From Eubacterium coprostanoligenes (GTDB taxonomy: Bacteria; Bacillota; Clostridia; Oscillospirales; Acutalibacteraceae): 64,000 nucleotides of DNA. Below, piece after piece: positions 52,060 through 62,014 of this stretch (the first letter of the stretch is position 1; every line of letters begins with the position of its first letter). The translations under genes were made by a program, and so were the position numbers. Where the stretch lies: positions 62,001 through 126,000 of the forward strand of contig NZ_FUWW01000002.1 of assembly GCF_900167205.1 (NCBI RefSeq), written 5' to 3'. The notes under the pieces were generated by a model. The model was not told where the DNA came from. It searched no databases and saw only the letters and a list, made by a program, of their open reading frames with translations.

Positions 52060-53967
52060 ATGCCTCAAATTAATATATTGCCAAAGGAAGTATATCAGCT
52101 GATTGCAGCAGGCGAGGTTGTTGAGCGTCCGTCCTCAGTCGTTAAGGAAATGATTGAAAATTCCGTTGACGCAGGTGCAAAAAATATTACTGTCGAAATC
52201 AAAAACGGCGGTTCAACTTATATCCGTATAACCGATGACGGCTGTGGAATAGCACGAAGCGAGGTAAAAAAAGTTTTTATTTCTCACGCAACCTCCAAGA
52301 TTAAGGCCAGCGACGATTTGGACAAAATCGGAACTCTCGGCTTCAGAGGTGAGGCTATGGCTTCTATTTCTGCCGTTGCCAAGGTTCAGCTCCTCACCAG
52401 AACACCTGATGAGGAAATCGGCACAAGGTACGAAATTGCAGGCGGTCAGGAACTTGATTTTTCGGACGCCGGCTGTCCTGTGGGCACAACGATTGTTGTT
52501 GCGGATATTTTCTTCAACACTCCGGCGAGAATGAAGTTTCTCAAAAAGGATGTTACCGAAGCAAATGCCGTTGCAGGTGTGGTTGAGCGAATTGCTGTCA
52601 GCCATCCTGAAATCTCATTTAGATTTATTCGTGACGGCAAGCAAACGCTTATCACTTCGGGCAACGGAGATTTAAAAAGTACAATTTATTCCGTATTCGG
52701 CAGAGAATTTGCAAATTCGCTTATTCCTGTTGATTACGAGATTAACAATATGCGTGTGAGCGGTTTTGTCACAAAGCCGTCAATGTCACGCAAAAGCCGT
52801 GGAATGCAGTTTTTCTTCATCAATTCCCGACTTGTCAAATCGCAAACCGCTATGGCGGCACTCGAACAGGCTTATCGCAATTCGATTATGGTCGGCAGAT
52901 TTCCGGGCTGTGTGCTCAACATTGAGTGCAATTCGTCATTTGTTGATGTCAATGTTCATCCGGCAAAAATAGAGGTTAGATTTGCCAACGAAAAGCCGGT
53001 GTTTGAACTTGTGTATTATGGAGTGAAAAACGCTATTGAAATGCTTGACACTCCAAAAGAAGCGCATTTTTCCGCACCTCGACCGACTCAAACAACTGTC
53101 AACGGCAAAATTGATTTCTTCAAACCAAAGGAAGAAGTGCCGACTCAAATTCAGTTTAAGCAGGAAAGCAATCCCGATGATTTTTGGAGGGTTGCATCTC
53201 CCGATGTTGTTCGTGACAAATCGCCGAAAAGCGAGGAAGCACAAAATTATGTTGAGGAATCAACAACAACTGCAAAACTTGATTTGAGCAAATTTACAAA
53301 GCCTGCCACATCAAACGAACAGCAGGCAAACAACGAGCCTGAAACACAGGAACAGACGAAGCCTTTGCCGAAGCAGGAAAAGGCAGAAAGCGTAGAAGTG
53401 CCTGATTTCAGACTTGTCGGCGAGATCTTTAAAACATATATCATCATCGAAATGGACGGCGATTGCTATATGATAGACAAGCACGCTGCCCACGAAAGAA
53501 TGAATTTTGAAGCGCTCAAGGCTTCAACCGAAATAGTATCGCAGGTTTTGCTGTCACCTGTGGCAGTAAGACTTTCAAGAGAGGAATACAACGCTGTTCT
53601 TTCAAACCTTGATTTGTATTCAAAATGCGGATTTGCAATTGAAGATTTTGGAAATTCCACAGTTTTGGTTCGTGAATGTCCGTCGATTTTGGACGGCGAG
53701 GATGTCAGCGGATTGGTTGAGGAAACTGCTTCAAAGCTCCTTGACGGCAAAACAGATATAACACCCGAGCAGATGGATTGGATATTCCATTCGGCATCGT
53801 GCAGGGCGGCTGTCAAAGCAGGGGACAAAACTTCACCGTACGAGATGGAACTGTTTGTCAAGAAATTGCTTGCAAACCCAAACATCAGATATTGTCCTCA
53901 CGGCAGACCGGTTATGATTAAGCTGTCAAAATATGACATAGAAAAACAGTTCGGCAGGATACAGTAA
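52060..53967 (+). CDS. mutL: DNA mismatch repair protein MutL
   Basis: A 635-residue GHKL ATPase. N-terminal motifs are IAAGEVVERPSSVVKEMIEN, DDGCGI and LGFRGEAMASIS. The middle (~330-455) is a variable linker. The C-terminal domain keeps the endonuclease metal motif as DKHAAHERMNFE (DxHAxxExxxxE) plus SASCRAAVKAG and CPHGRPV, so it should nick DNA as in bacteria lacking MutH. Its last base overlaps the miaA start (TAATG). Confidence 0.96.
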   Translation: MPQINILPKEVYQLIAAGEVVERPSSVVKEMIENSVDAGAKNITVEIKNGGSTYIRITDDGCGIARSEVKKVFISHATSKIKASDDLDKIGTLGFRGEAMASISAVAKVQLLTRTPDEEIGTRYEIAGGQELDFSDAGCPVGTTIVVADIFFNTPARMKFLKKDVTEANAVAGVVERIAVSHPEISFRFIRDGKQTLITSGNGDLKSTIYSVFGREFANSLIPVDYEINNMRVSGFVTKPSMSRKSRGMQFFFINSRLVKSQTAMAALEQAYRNSIMVGRFPGCVLNIECNSSFVDVNVHPAKIEVRFANEKPVFELVYYGVKNAIEMLDTPKEAHFSAPRPTQTTVNGKIDFFKPKEEVPTQIQFKQESNPDDFWRVASPDVVRDKSPKSEEAQNYVEESTTTAKLDLSKFTKPATSNEQQANNEPETQEQTKPLPKQEKAESVEVPDFRLVGEIFKTYIIIEMDGDCYMIDKHAAHERMNFEALKASTEIVSQVLLSPVAVRLSREEYNAVLSNLDLYSKCGFAIEDFGNSTVLVRECPSILDGEDVSGLVEETASKLLDGKTDITPEQMDWIFHSASCRAAVKAGDKTSPYEMELFVKKLLANPNIRYCPHGRPVMIKLSKYDIEKQFGRIQ

Positions 53968-54884
53968 TGGAAAAAACAAAGATAATTTGCGTTGTCGGTG
54001 CAACTGCTTCGGGCAAAACCGATTTGGCGGTGAAACTTGCAAAGGCTGTTGACGGTGAAATCATTTCTGCCGATTCAATGCAGGTGTACAAAAATATGCC
54101 GATTGCAACCGCAGTTGCCACCAAAGAGGAGCAGGACGGTGTGCCGCATCATCTTGTTGAATTCCTCGACACAGACCAAACTTTTTCTGTTGCGGATTTT
54201 GTTGAGCGTGCAAAGGTGCTGATTGATGAAATTACTGCAAGGGGCAGAGTTCCGATTGTTGCGGGAGGCACAGGACTTTTTGTTGACAGCCTTGTTAAAA
54301 ACATCAGTTTTTCACAGGTCGGTTCAAATGCAGAAATAAGAAATGAACTTGCCGAAAAAAGCAACGAGGAACTTTTTGAAAAACTCTTGGAGCTTGACCC
54401 AAAATCGGCAGAGGATATTCATCCAAACAATCGCAAAAGAGTTATTAGGGCACTTGAACTTTGTATGTCGGGAACATCAAAAACCGAGCAAAACGAAAAC
54501 TCAATGCTTATCGACAGTCCGTATGATGCGCTGTATATCGGCATCGGTTATCGGGACAGACAAAAACTTTACGACAGAATAAACAAGCGTGTTGATTTGA
54601 TGCTTGAAGCAGGGCTTGAAAATGAGGCGAGGCAAATGCTTGACAAACAGGGTTTAACCGCCCGTCAGGCAATCGGTCATAAGGAACTTCAACCGTATAT
54701 TGACGGCAATATAACGCTTGATGAGGCTGTTGAGGGATTAAAAAGAGAAACCCGCCGTTATGCCAAAAGACAACTCACTTGGTTTAGACGAAACGAAAAT
54801 ATAAATTGGCTTTATGCTGATGAAATGAGCAGGGACGAACTTGTTGAAAAGGCGGTTGACCTTGCCAAAAATCATTTGAAATAA
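53967..54884 (+). CDS. miaA: tRNA dimethylallyltransferase
   Basis: A 305-residue enzyme transferring a dimethylallyl group to A37 of tRNAs reading UNN codons. It has the P-loop VVGATASGKTDLAVKLAKA, ISADSMQVYKNMPIATA (catalytic Asp/Ser), PHHLVEFLD, VPIVAGGTGLFVDSLV, and the C-terminal TRRYAKRQLTWFRRN. Product is the substrate of MiaB encoded in the same operon. Confidence 0.96.
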   Translation: MEKTKIICVVGATASGKTDLAVKLAKAVDGEIISADSMQVYKNMPIATAVATKEEQDGVPHHLVEFLDTDQTFSVADFVERAKVLIDEITARGRVPIVAGGTGLFVDSLVKNISFSQVGSNAEIRNELAEKSNEELFEKLLELDPKSAEDIHPNNRKRVIRALELCMSGTSKTEQNENSMLIDSPYDALYIGIGYRDRQKLYDRINKRVDLMLEAGLENEARQMLDKQGLTARQAIGHKELQPYIDGNITLDEAVEGLKRETRRYAKRQLTWFRRNENINWLYADEMSRDELVEKAVDLAKNHLK

Positions 54885-54900
54885 AATAAAGGAGTTCGGT

Positions 54901-56130
54901 ATGAAAAAGCAATCTTACAATGTGAACAAAAGCAATGTGCTGATTATTTCCGTAATTGTTTTGATAGTTCTGTTTGTTGTAATTCAGTTTTATAAGGTTA
55001 CTCATATCGAGCTCAAAACACAGACTGCAACCATAAGCACCGTGTACGACAAGGTCAGCAGTGAGGCACTTTTCATCCGTGATGAAAGCGTGGTTGAAAA
55101 ATCACCGTCAGGCGTAACCGTTGCTTGTTTTCAGGACGGAGATAAGATTAATGTAAACGGCAATGTTGCAATGCAGTTTTCGTCATCAAAGGCGGCTGCT
55201 AATTATTCAAAATATGCCGAGCTTACAAAGCAGATTAAGTATTATCAAACGCTTGAAGCGCAAACAGTCGGTCAGTCTGCCGACCTTGAAACCATCAATG
55301 AAGATATTGAACAAAAGGTTATCAATTATGCAGACGGCTTGGCAAAAAATCGAATAGGAGACACAGCTGAAGATTTGGACTCCGTTCTTGTTCGTCGTCA
55401 GCTTATAATCGGCGAAGATGTAAATCTGCTGTCTATTATCGAAAATCTGCGTGACCAACGCAACAATTATCAATCGTATTCAAAGCCTGACAGATATATC
55501 AAAACCGACAAGTCGGGAGTGTTCAGCAGTTACACAGACGGATACGAAAATTTGATTGATTACAGCAAAGTAGAAGAAACCACAATTGACGGCTTCAAGT
55601 CTGCACTCAAGGCTGTTGACAAGGCACAGAATGTCAGCAACAACATCGGCAAACTCGTAACAAGCTACACATGGTATGTTCAAACTCTTGTCAGCGCCGA
55701 TACAGTTAAAAATCTTGAAAACGGCGATTATGTAAATATAGTTTTAAAGGACGATACAAGCAAGTCGTTTAAGGCAGAAATTGTCAATGGTGCAGAGATT
55801 GCACTCGGTCAAAAAGAAACTTTGCTTGTCCTTAAACTGAACGAAATGGACGCCGATATTGCAAAACTTCGCAAGGCAGAAATTGAAATCAGACGAAACA
55901 CTTATGAAGGAATCAAAGTTCCGAGCGAAGCACTTCATGTTCTTGACGGCAAAAAAGGCGTGTATGTTCTTATTGCAAGTCAGGTCAAGTTCAGAGAAGT
56001 GAATGTCATTTACAGTGATGACGATTATGTTCTTGCAGAGTATGATGAATCAAACGAAAAGTCGATTCATCTTTACGATAAAATTATTACTCAAGGAAAG
56101 GACTTAAAAGATGGAAAAGTTTATACTTGA
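54901..56130 (+). CDS. HlyD-like membrane-anchored adaptor protein
   Basis: A 409-residue protein with one N-terminal membrane helix (~13-32), then a beta-barrel/lipoyl-like segment (GVTVACFQDGDKINVNGNVA), a helical hairpin region (~95-180) and a beta-rich C-terminus (KVPSEALHVLDGKKGVYVL), the HlyD/membrane-fusion layout. In Clostridia such proteins sit near yggS-sepF. No partner transporter is adjacent, so an export role is doubtful and a division-site or envelope role is possible (inference). Overlaps yggS by 20 bp. Confidence 0.75.
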   Translation: MKKQSYNVNKSNVLIISVIVLIVLFVVIQFYKVTHIELKTQTATISTVYDKVSSEALFIRDESVVEKSPSGVTVACFQDGDKINVNGNVAMQFSSSKAAANYSKYAELTKQIKYYQTLEAQTVGQSADLETINEDIEQKVINYADGLAKNRIGDTAEDLDSVLVRRQLIIGEDVNLLSIIENLRDQRNNYQSYSKPDRYIKTDKSGVFSSYTDGYENLIDYSKVEETTIDGFKSALKAVDKAQNVSNNIGKLVTSYTWYVQTLVSADTVKNLENGDYVNIVLKDDTSKSFKAEIVNGAEIALGQKETLLVLKLNEMDADIAKLRKAEIEIRRNTYEGIKVPSEALHVLDGKKGVYVLIASQVKFREVNVIYSDDDYVLAEYDESNEKSIHLYDKIITQGKDLKDGKVYT

Positions 56131-56836
56131 TGAAGAGCGTGTAAAATCGTGTATAGATAATTATAAACGAATAAAAAACGATGTTATGGAAACTGCCGTG
56201 AAAGCAGGCAGAAGCGAAAATGATGTCAGACTTATGTGCGTAACAAAAACGGTTGAGCCTGAATATATCAATCCTGTGCTTGATTTGGGTGCGGATTTGA
56301 TTGGCGAAAATCGTGTTCAGGAGTATTGCTCAAAACTTGATACTCTCCACCTTGACGGTGTTGAAAAGCACATTATCGGTCATCTTCAAACCAATAAAGT
56401 AAAGTATATTGCAGGCAAGGTTGATATGATTGAGTCGGTTGATTCAATCAAACTTGCAAAGGAGATTAACAAGGAATTCAAAAAAGCCGACGCAATTGCA
56501 AATGTTCTTGTTGAGGTTAATATCGGCAAGGAAGAATCAAAGAGCGGTTGCAATATTGAAGAACTTGAGGAACTCCTTTGTCAAATAGCCGAGTTTGACA
56601 ATATCAAAATAAAAGGTCTTATGACCATACCGCCGATTTGTGACGAGGCTGAAGCAAGAAAGTATTTTGCAAAAATGCACGACAAATTTGTTGAACTTCA
56701 GGAAAAGAGCATTAGCGGTGTTGATATGCAAATTCTCTCTATGGGTATGAGCGCTGACTATGAGGCGGCTATACTCGAGGGTTCAAATATAGTAAGAGTT
56801 GGCTCTGCTATTTTCGGAGCGAGAAAATATTTTTAA
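56111..56836 (+). CDS. yggS: PLP homeostasis protein (YggS family)
   Basis: A 241-residue alanine-racemase-fold protein binding pyridoxal phosphate. The Lys Schiff-base site is in VRLMCVTKTVEPEYI; GENRVQEYCSKLD, HIIGHLQTNKVKYI and SMGMSADYEAAILEGSNIVRVGSAIFG (in part) are family signatures. Non-enzymatic role in vitamin B6 and amino-acid homeostasis. Commonly precedes sepF in Firmicutes, as here. The start lies inside the preceding gene. Confidence 0.93.
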   Translation: MEKFILDEERVKSCIDNYKRIKNDVMETAVKAGRSENDVRLMCVTKTVEPEYINPVLDLGADLIGENRVQEYCSKLDTLHLDGVEKHIIGHLQTNKVKYIAGKVDMIESVDSIKLAKEINKEFKKADAIANVLVEVNIGKEESKSGCNIEELEELLCQIAEFDNIKIKGLMTIPPICDEAEARKYFAKMHDKFVELQEKSISGVDMQILSMGMSADYEAAILEGSNIVRVGSAIFGARKYF

Positions 56837-56854
56837 AATCAAGGGGATGAAAAG

Positions 56855-57337
56855 ATGGGATTATTTGATAAAATAAAGGATATTATGACTGACGAAGAGG
56901 ACGATTTTGACGAATACACAGAAGAAAGTGCTGAATTCGTGAAGCCTCCACGCAGACGAGAAAGAGAAATCGAACCGCCTGCTTATGAGAGAGAGGAAAA
57001 AGCAGAGCGTTCATCAAGACACTCAAAGAGTGACAAGGTGGTTAATATTCACACCACTGCACAGCTTCAAGTTGTGCTTGTAAAGCCGGAAGGCTTTGAG
57101 GAGGCGGCTTCTATTGCCGACAATCTCAATGCAAGAAGAACAGTTGTGCTCAATCTTGAAAGTGCAAACCGTGAGGTTGCAAGACGACTTTTGGATTTCT
57201 TATCCGGTGTTGCTTATGCAAACAACGGTCAGATAAAAAGAGTTGCAAATTCAACCTACATCATCACACCTTATAATGTAGATGTTATGGGTGATTTGAT
57301 TGATGAGCTTGAAAATAACGGAATGTTTACAATGTAA
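56855..57337 (+). CDS. sepF: Cell division protein SepF
   Basis: A 160-residue protein with an N-terminal membrane-targeting amphipathic helix (MGLFDKIKDIMTDEEDD), a charged linker and a C-terminal SepF domain (LQVVLVKPEGFEEAASIADN, RRTVVLNLESANREVARRLL, DFLSGVAYANNGQIKR). SepF tethers FtsZ to the membrane and polymerises into rings. Lies between yggS and divIVA, its usual neighbours. Confidence 0.95.
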   Translation: MGLFDKIKDIMTDEEDDFDEYTEESAEFVKPPRRREREIEPPAYEREEKAERSSRHSKSDKVVNIHTTAQLQVVLVKPEGFEEAASIADNLNARRTVVLNLESANREVARRLLDFLSGVAYANNGQIKRVANSTYIITPYNVDVMGDLIDELENNGMFTM

Positions 57338-57348
57338 AGGAGTACAAC

Positions 57349-58608
57349 GTGATGATAAGTGCAAAGGATTTGAAAAATGTCGATTTGGCTGTTGCCAATT
57401 CGGGATATGTAACAAAGGATGTTGACAAACTTCTTAACGAAGCTGCAAACACTATTGAGGCATATCAGCGTGAAAACAAAGAGCTTTATCACAAACTCGA
57501 GGTTTTGGCAAGCAAAATCGAAGAATACCGTTCTGAAGAGGACGCTATTAAGACCGCTCTTGTAACTGCTCAAAAAATGGCAGACAAGATTAAAAAGGAA
57601 TCAAAGGATGCGGCAGCGCTTCTTATTGAAAGCAGCGAGGCTGAAGCAAAGCAGAAGATGGATACTGCTAACACAGAGGCAGAGGCTATCGTAAGAAAGG
57701 CAAGAGATTATTCTGCAAACCTTATCAACAACAAAACCAATGAGGCGAATGAGATTATCTCAACCGCTCAAGCAAAGGCAAACGAGGCAATCAACTCATC
57801 AAAGGTTGTTGCACAGGATATTCTTGACCAAGCAAAGGCAATTTCAACTGACCTTATCAGCAAGTCAAAGGCTGAAAAAGAAGCATACGAAATCTTGATT
57901 TCCACAATCAAAAATGATGCAAAATCATTTGTTGAAAATCTTAAAAAACTTTATTCAGATCAACTTGATGTGCTCAATTCATCAAAACTTGACACAAGTT
58001 CAGCTGATGCCGATTCAGCCGAAAAAAATGTTGAGGATGTTCACGGCGATGTTTCAAACCTTGTTGATGAAGTAAAAGAGTTTTCAAGCGCTATCCCTGA
58101 AGAAATAAACATTCCCGAAATCCCGCACAAGGAATTTGACGACTCCGATGTAAAGGTTGAAAAGCCGGTTTTTAACACACCTGCAGATGCTGAAGAAGTA
58201 GAAGAACCGCAGCAGGAGGAATTGGAAAACAATATTGATGAGGTTGTAAACAACATTGTTGAAAATCAGCCAACCGAGCCACCTGTCATTACAACTGATG
58301 ATGAGGAGTTTGAAGAAGATGAGGACGAGCCACTTGATCCAATGGAGGCTGTTGAGGCTTTTTCGCAAAACGAGATAACACCGATTGAAAAGTCTGCTGT
58401 TCCCGAAATCAGCGAAGATGCAGATATGGAAAATGATGAGTCTCTCTTTGATGAGGGCGACCAACTTCCTTTTGAAAATTATTTCAATATCAATCGTGAG
58501 GATGTACATAACGACAAATCACAAACAATATCTTTGATTCCGCCTGAGGACGATGAGGACGAGGACGACGAACCAAAGTTTAAGGGCTTCTTCAAAAAGA
58601 AGAAGTAA
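57349..58608 (+). CDS. divIVA: DivIVA-domain cell division protein with long acidic tail
   Basis: A 419-residue protein. The N-terminal DivIVA domain (ISAKDLKNVDLAVANSGYV, DVDKLLNEAANTIEAYQREN) binds curved membrane. A long coiled coil (~40-215, rich in Ala/Lys/Glu) follows, then an acidic, Pro-containing C-terminal half ending in a basic patch (FKGFFKKKK). Typical DivIVA is 160-230 residues; the ~200-residue acidic extension is larger than usual. Probably organises the septum or poles together with SepF. Confidence 0.88.
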   Translation: MMISAKDLKNVDLAVANSGYVTKDVDKLLNEAANTIEAYQRENKELYHKLEVLASKIEEYRSEEDAIKTALVTAQKMADKIKKESKDAAALLIESSEAEAKQKMDTANTEAEAIVRKARDYSANLINNKTNEANEIISTAQAKANEAINSSKVVAQDILDQAKAISTDLISKSKAEKEAYEILISTIKNDAKSFVENLKKLYSDQLDVLNSSKLDTSSADADSAEKNVEDVHGDVSNLVDEVKEFSSAIPEEINIPEIPHKEFDDSDVKVEKPVFNTPADAEEVEEPQQEELENNIDEVVNNIVENQPTEPPVITTDDEEFEEDEDEPLDPMEAVEAFSQNEITPIEKSAVPEISEDADMENDESLFDEGDQLPFENYFNINREDVHNDKSQTISLIPPEDDEDEDDEPKFKGFFKKKK

Positions 58609-58639
58609 TACTATAACAAACTGTAAGGAGTAAAAACCA

Positions 58640-61429
58640 ATGGATTATAACAAAACACTTAATCTGCCAAAAACCGAATTTCCTATGAGAGCTTCACTCC
58701 CGCAAAGAGAACCTGAATTTCTCAAGGATTGGTACGAAAACGATCAATACGGAAGATTGATGAAGCACAATGACGGCAAGCCTCTCTTTGTTCTTCATGA
58801 CGGACCTCCGTATGCAAACGGCGATATTCATATCGGTCACGCACTTAACAAGACACTTAAGGACTTCATTGTTAGATACAAGAATATGACAGGCTTTAAG
58901 TCACCTTATGTGCCGGGTTGGGACACTCACGGTCTTCCGACAGAACTTGCTGCCCGCAAAAAGGCAGGCATCACAGCCGAGTCAAATATTACAGACCTTG
59001 AACTCCGTAAAATTTGCCGTGAAACAGCACTTAGCTATGTTGACTTGCAGAGAGAGAGCTTTAAGCGTTTGGGCGTTATCGGTGAATGGGACAATCCGTA
59101 TATCACACTTCAAAAGGAATTTGAGCAGGAGCAAATCAAGGTGTTTGCTTCCATGGCATCAAAGGGTTATATCTACAAGGGCTTGAAGCCTGTATATTGG
59201 TGTGCAGATTGTAACACAGCTCTTGCAGAAGCAGAAATTGAATACGCAGAAGATCCATGTCATTCAATTTATGTAAAGTTCAAGGTTACTGACGATATGG
59301 GTAAGCTCACTGCTCTTGGTGCAGAACTTGACAAGACATATTTTGTAATTTGGACAACAACAACTTGGACACTTCCTGCAAACGTTGCTATTTGCGTTGG
59401 TCCTAACTATGAATACAGTCTCCTTAAGGCAAACGGCGAATATTATGTTATGGCAACAGATCTTGCACCGGTTGCAATGGCTGACGCAGGAATTACAGAT
59501 TACGAAACAGTAGGCATCATCCGTGGTGATGAGCTTGAATATATGAAAACCGCTCATCCGTTCATCGACAGAACTTCTCTTGTTATTGTCGGTGACCATG
59601 TCACTCTCGAAAGCGGTACAGGTTGCGTACACACAGCTCCGGGTCACGGTGTTGATGACTTTATCGTTTGCCAGAAGTATAAGGAAATACCTATTGTTGT
59701 TCCTGTAAACGACAAGGGCGTTCTTACAGAAGAAGCAGGTCAGTTTGCAGGTCTTACAACAGAAGAGGCAAACAAGCCTATCGCAGAGCATCTTGAAAAA
59801 ATCGGTGCACTCTTTGCACTCAAGAAGATTAAGCACCAATATCCACACTGCTGGAGATGTCACAAGCCTGTTATCTTCCGTGCAACATCACAGTGGTTCT
59901 GCTCGGTTGATGACTTCAAGGATGCAGCAGTAAAGGCAGCAGAGGATGTAAAATGGTATCCTGAATGGGGCAAGGACAGACTTCAGTCTATGGTTCTTGA
60001 GCGTGCCGACTGGTGTATTTCCCGTCAGAGAAAATGGGGTGTGCCTATCCCTGTTATGTACTGCAAGGATTGTGGCAAGGAGATTATTGACGAAAGCATT
60101 ATGAACAAGATTTCTGACATCTTCGGCGAAGAAGGTTCAGACGCTTGGTATGCTCACGATGCAGAATACTTTATTCCTGAAGGCTTCAAGTGCCCTCATT
60201 GCGGCAAGGCTAACGGCTTTGAAAAAGAAAAGGACATCATGGATGTTTGGTTCGATTCGGGTTCATCACACGCCGCTGTTTGCAAGAACAGAGATTATCT
60301 CAAGTGGCCGGCTGATGTTTATCTTGAGGGCGCAGACCAATATCGTGGTTGGTTCCAGTCATCACTTCTCACATCTGTTGCAGGTGGCAACGGTGCTCCT
60401 TACAAGCAGATTATCACTCACGGTTGGACAGTTGACGGTGAGGGCAGAAAGATGTCAAAATCTCTCGGCAACGGTATCGCTCCGCAAGAGGTTATCGACA
60501 AGTACGGCGCAGACATTCTTCGTTTGTGGGTTGCTTCTGCCGATTATCACGCAGACATCCGCATCAGCCCTGAAATCTTGAAGCAGATTTCCGATAACTA
60601 TCGTAAGATCAGAAATACTGCAAGATATTGCCTCGGCAACCTTTACGACTTCAATCCTGATACAGATATGGTTGCAAACGAGGATTTGGAAGAACTTGAT
60701 AAGTACGCTTTGATGAAACTTGATGAAGTTCTCAAAACAGCTCATCAGGGTTACAACGAATATGAATATCACACAACAGCACACGCACTTCACAACTTCT
60801 GTGTTGTTGATATGTCAAACTTTTACTTTGATGTTCTTAAGGACAGACTTTACACTTCTGCTCCTCAGTCAAAGTCAAGAAGAGCTGCTCAAACAGTTCT
60901 TTATAAGGTGCTTGACGCTCTTTGCCTTATCCTTACACCAATTCTCGCATTCACCTGTGATGAGATTTGGAAGGCTATGCCTCACGATTCTTCAAGAAAT
61001 GTTGAGTCACCGCTCTTTAATGACATTCCACAGGGCAACTATATTGACGCTGATGAAGAATTTATTGCAAAGTGGGATAAGATTCACGAAATCAGAACCG
61101 ATGTTCAAAAGGCTCTTGAACTTGCTCGTAATGAAAAGATTATCGGTAAGCCACTTGAAGCAAAGGTTGTTCTTCACGCAGACGGCGACCTTGCAGACTT
61201 CCTCAATGCAGAAATCGAAGCATTGCCTGAAATCTTCATCACTTCTGCTGTTGAAGTTGCAGAGGGCGAGGGTGCTGTAAAGGGTGATGTTGCAGGTCTT
61301 TCTGTAACAATCGCAAAGGCAGACGGCGAAAAGTGTGAGCGTTGCTGGAAGTTCTCCGACACAGTCGGTCAGGACGCAGAGCATCCAACACTTTGTGCAC
61401 ACTGTGCTCAAACAATGAAAGAATTATAA
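58640..61429 (+). CDS. ileS: Isoleucyl-tRNA synthetase
   Basis: A 929-residue class I synthetase charging tRNA(Ile). It has HDGPPYANGDIHIGHALNK (HIGH), an editing CP1 domain (VIWTTTTWTLPANVAICVG, HTAPGHGVDDF), DVWFDSGSSH, the KMSKS loop GRKMSKSLGN, an anticodon-binding helical domain, and a C-terminal zinc finger (CERCWKF, CAHC). Bacterial short-type length. The 31-bp gap after divIVA is too short for a T-box leader, so it is probably read as part of the operon. Confidence 0.97.
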   Translation: MDYNKTLNLPKTEFPMRASLPQREPEFLKDWYENDQYGRLMKHNDGKPLFVLHDGPPYANGDIHIGHALNKTLKDFIVRYKNMTGFKSPYVPGWDTHGLPTELAARKKAGITAESNITDLELRKICRETALSYVDLQRESFKRLGVIGEWDNPYITLQKEFEQEQIKVFASMASKGYIYKGLKPVYWCADCNTALAEAEIEYAEDPCHSIYVKFKVTDDMGKLTALGAELDKTYFVIWTTTTWTLPANVAICVGPNYEYSLLKANGEYYVMATDLAPVAMADAGITDYETVGIIRGDELEYMKTAHPFIDRTSLVIVGDHVTLESGTGCVHTAPGHGVDDFIVCQKYKEIPIVVPVNDKGVLTEEAGQFAGLTTEEANKPIAEHLEKIGALFALKKIKHQYPHCWRCHKPVIFRATSQWFCSVDDFKDAAVKAAEDVKWYPEWGKDRLQSMVLERADWCISRQRKWGVPIPVMYCKDCGKEIIDESIMNKISDIFGEEGSDAWYAHDAEYFIPEGFKCPHCGKANGFEKEKDIMDVWFDSGSSHAAVCKNRDYLKWPADVYLEGADQYRGWFQSSLLTSVAGGNGAPYKQIITHGWTVDGEGRKMSKSLGNGIAPQEVIDKYGADILRLWVASADYHADIRISPEILKQISDNYRKIRNTARYCLGNLYDFNPDTDMVANEDLEELDKYALMKLDEVLKTAHQGYNEYEYHTTAHALHNFCVVDMSNFYFDVLKDRLYTSAPQSKSRRAAQTVLYKVLDALCLILTPILAFTCDEIWKAMPHDSSRNVESPLFNDIPQGNYIDADEEFIAKWDKIHEIRTDVQKALELARNEKIIGKPLEAKVVLHADGDLADFLNAEIEALPEIFITSAVEVAEGEGAVKGDVAGLSVTIAKADGEKCERCWKFSDTVGQDAEHPTLCAHCAQTMKEL

Positions 61430-61436
61430 TTTATCA

Positions 61437-61492
61437 ATCCGTTGTTCCTCCCTTGCAAAAGGGAGGTCAACGCTTTGCGTTGCATACGGACT
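61437..61492 (+). repeat. Two-hairpin fragment of the intergenic repeat, between ileS and lspA
   Basis: Hairpin CCTCCC-(loop)-GGGAGG (TTGCAAAA inside) followed directly by CAACGC-TTT-GCGTTG and bordered by CCGTTGTT and CATACGG. The same two hairpins, in the same order, occur in copy A at 18450-18490, with different arm sequences. Confidence 0.6.
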
Positions 61493-61516
61493 GAAAATAT
61501 GGAGATTTGTTCATAT

Positions 61517-62014
61517 ATGAAGCATATAAAAAAACACATTTCCTGCACGATTATGATTGTTCTTATCGTTGCATTTGACCAGATAACTAAATATTTTGCT
61601 TCATTAAAGCTTGCTGACGGAAGCGTTGCAAAGTTCATTCCCGGCGTTGTGCAGTTCAGATATGCCGAAAACACGGGTATGGCTTTTTCAATGCTCAGCG
61701 GTGCAAGGTGGGCTTTCGTTGCCCTGACTTTTGCCGTGTGCGTCGGTGCTTTTTATTATTTGTTCTCAAACAAATGCAAAAGTCTATGGCTGTATTGGAG
61801 CATAGGCGTTGTCGTTTCAGGCGGTATAGGCAATCTCATTGACCGAGCAAGATTTGGCTATGTTGTTGATTTTATCGAGCCGACTTTTATGGATTTCGCT
61901 GTTTTCAACATTGCCGATTGTGCGGTTACTTGCGGTGCTGTGGTGCTGATTGGCTATTTGCTTTTTGATGCTTTCAGCGATATAAAAAAGCCAAAGGAGA
62001 AATCCAATGGCTGA
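61517..62014 (+). CDS. lspA: Lipoprotein signal peptidase
   Basis: A 165-residue, four-helix membrane aspartyl protease removing signal peptides from prolipoproteins. Motifs are FDQITKYFASLKL, RYAENTGMAFSMLSG, GGIGNLIDRARFGYVVDFIE and FAVFNIADCAVTCG, with catalytic Asp residues in NLIDR and FNIAD. ATG 61517 is chosen because GGAG lies at 61501 and the family starts near the first helix; in-frame ATG 61499 is possible. Overlaps rluD by 8 bp. Confidence 0.93.
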   Translation: MKHIKKHISCTIMIVLIVAFDQITKYFASLKLADGSVAKFIPGVVQFRYAENTGMAFSMLSGARWAFVALTFAVCVGAFYYLFSNKCKSLWLYWSIGVVVSGGIGNLIDRARFGYVVDFIEPTFMDFAVFNIADCAVTCGAVVLIGYLLFDAFSDIKKPKEKSNG

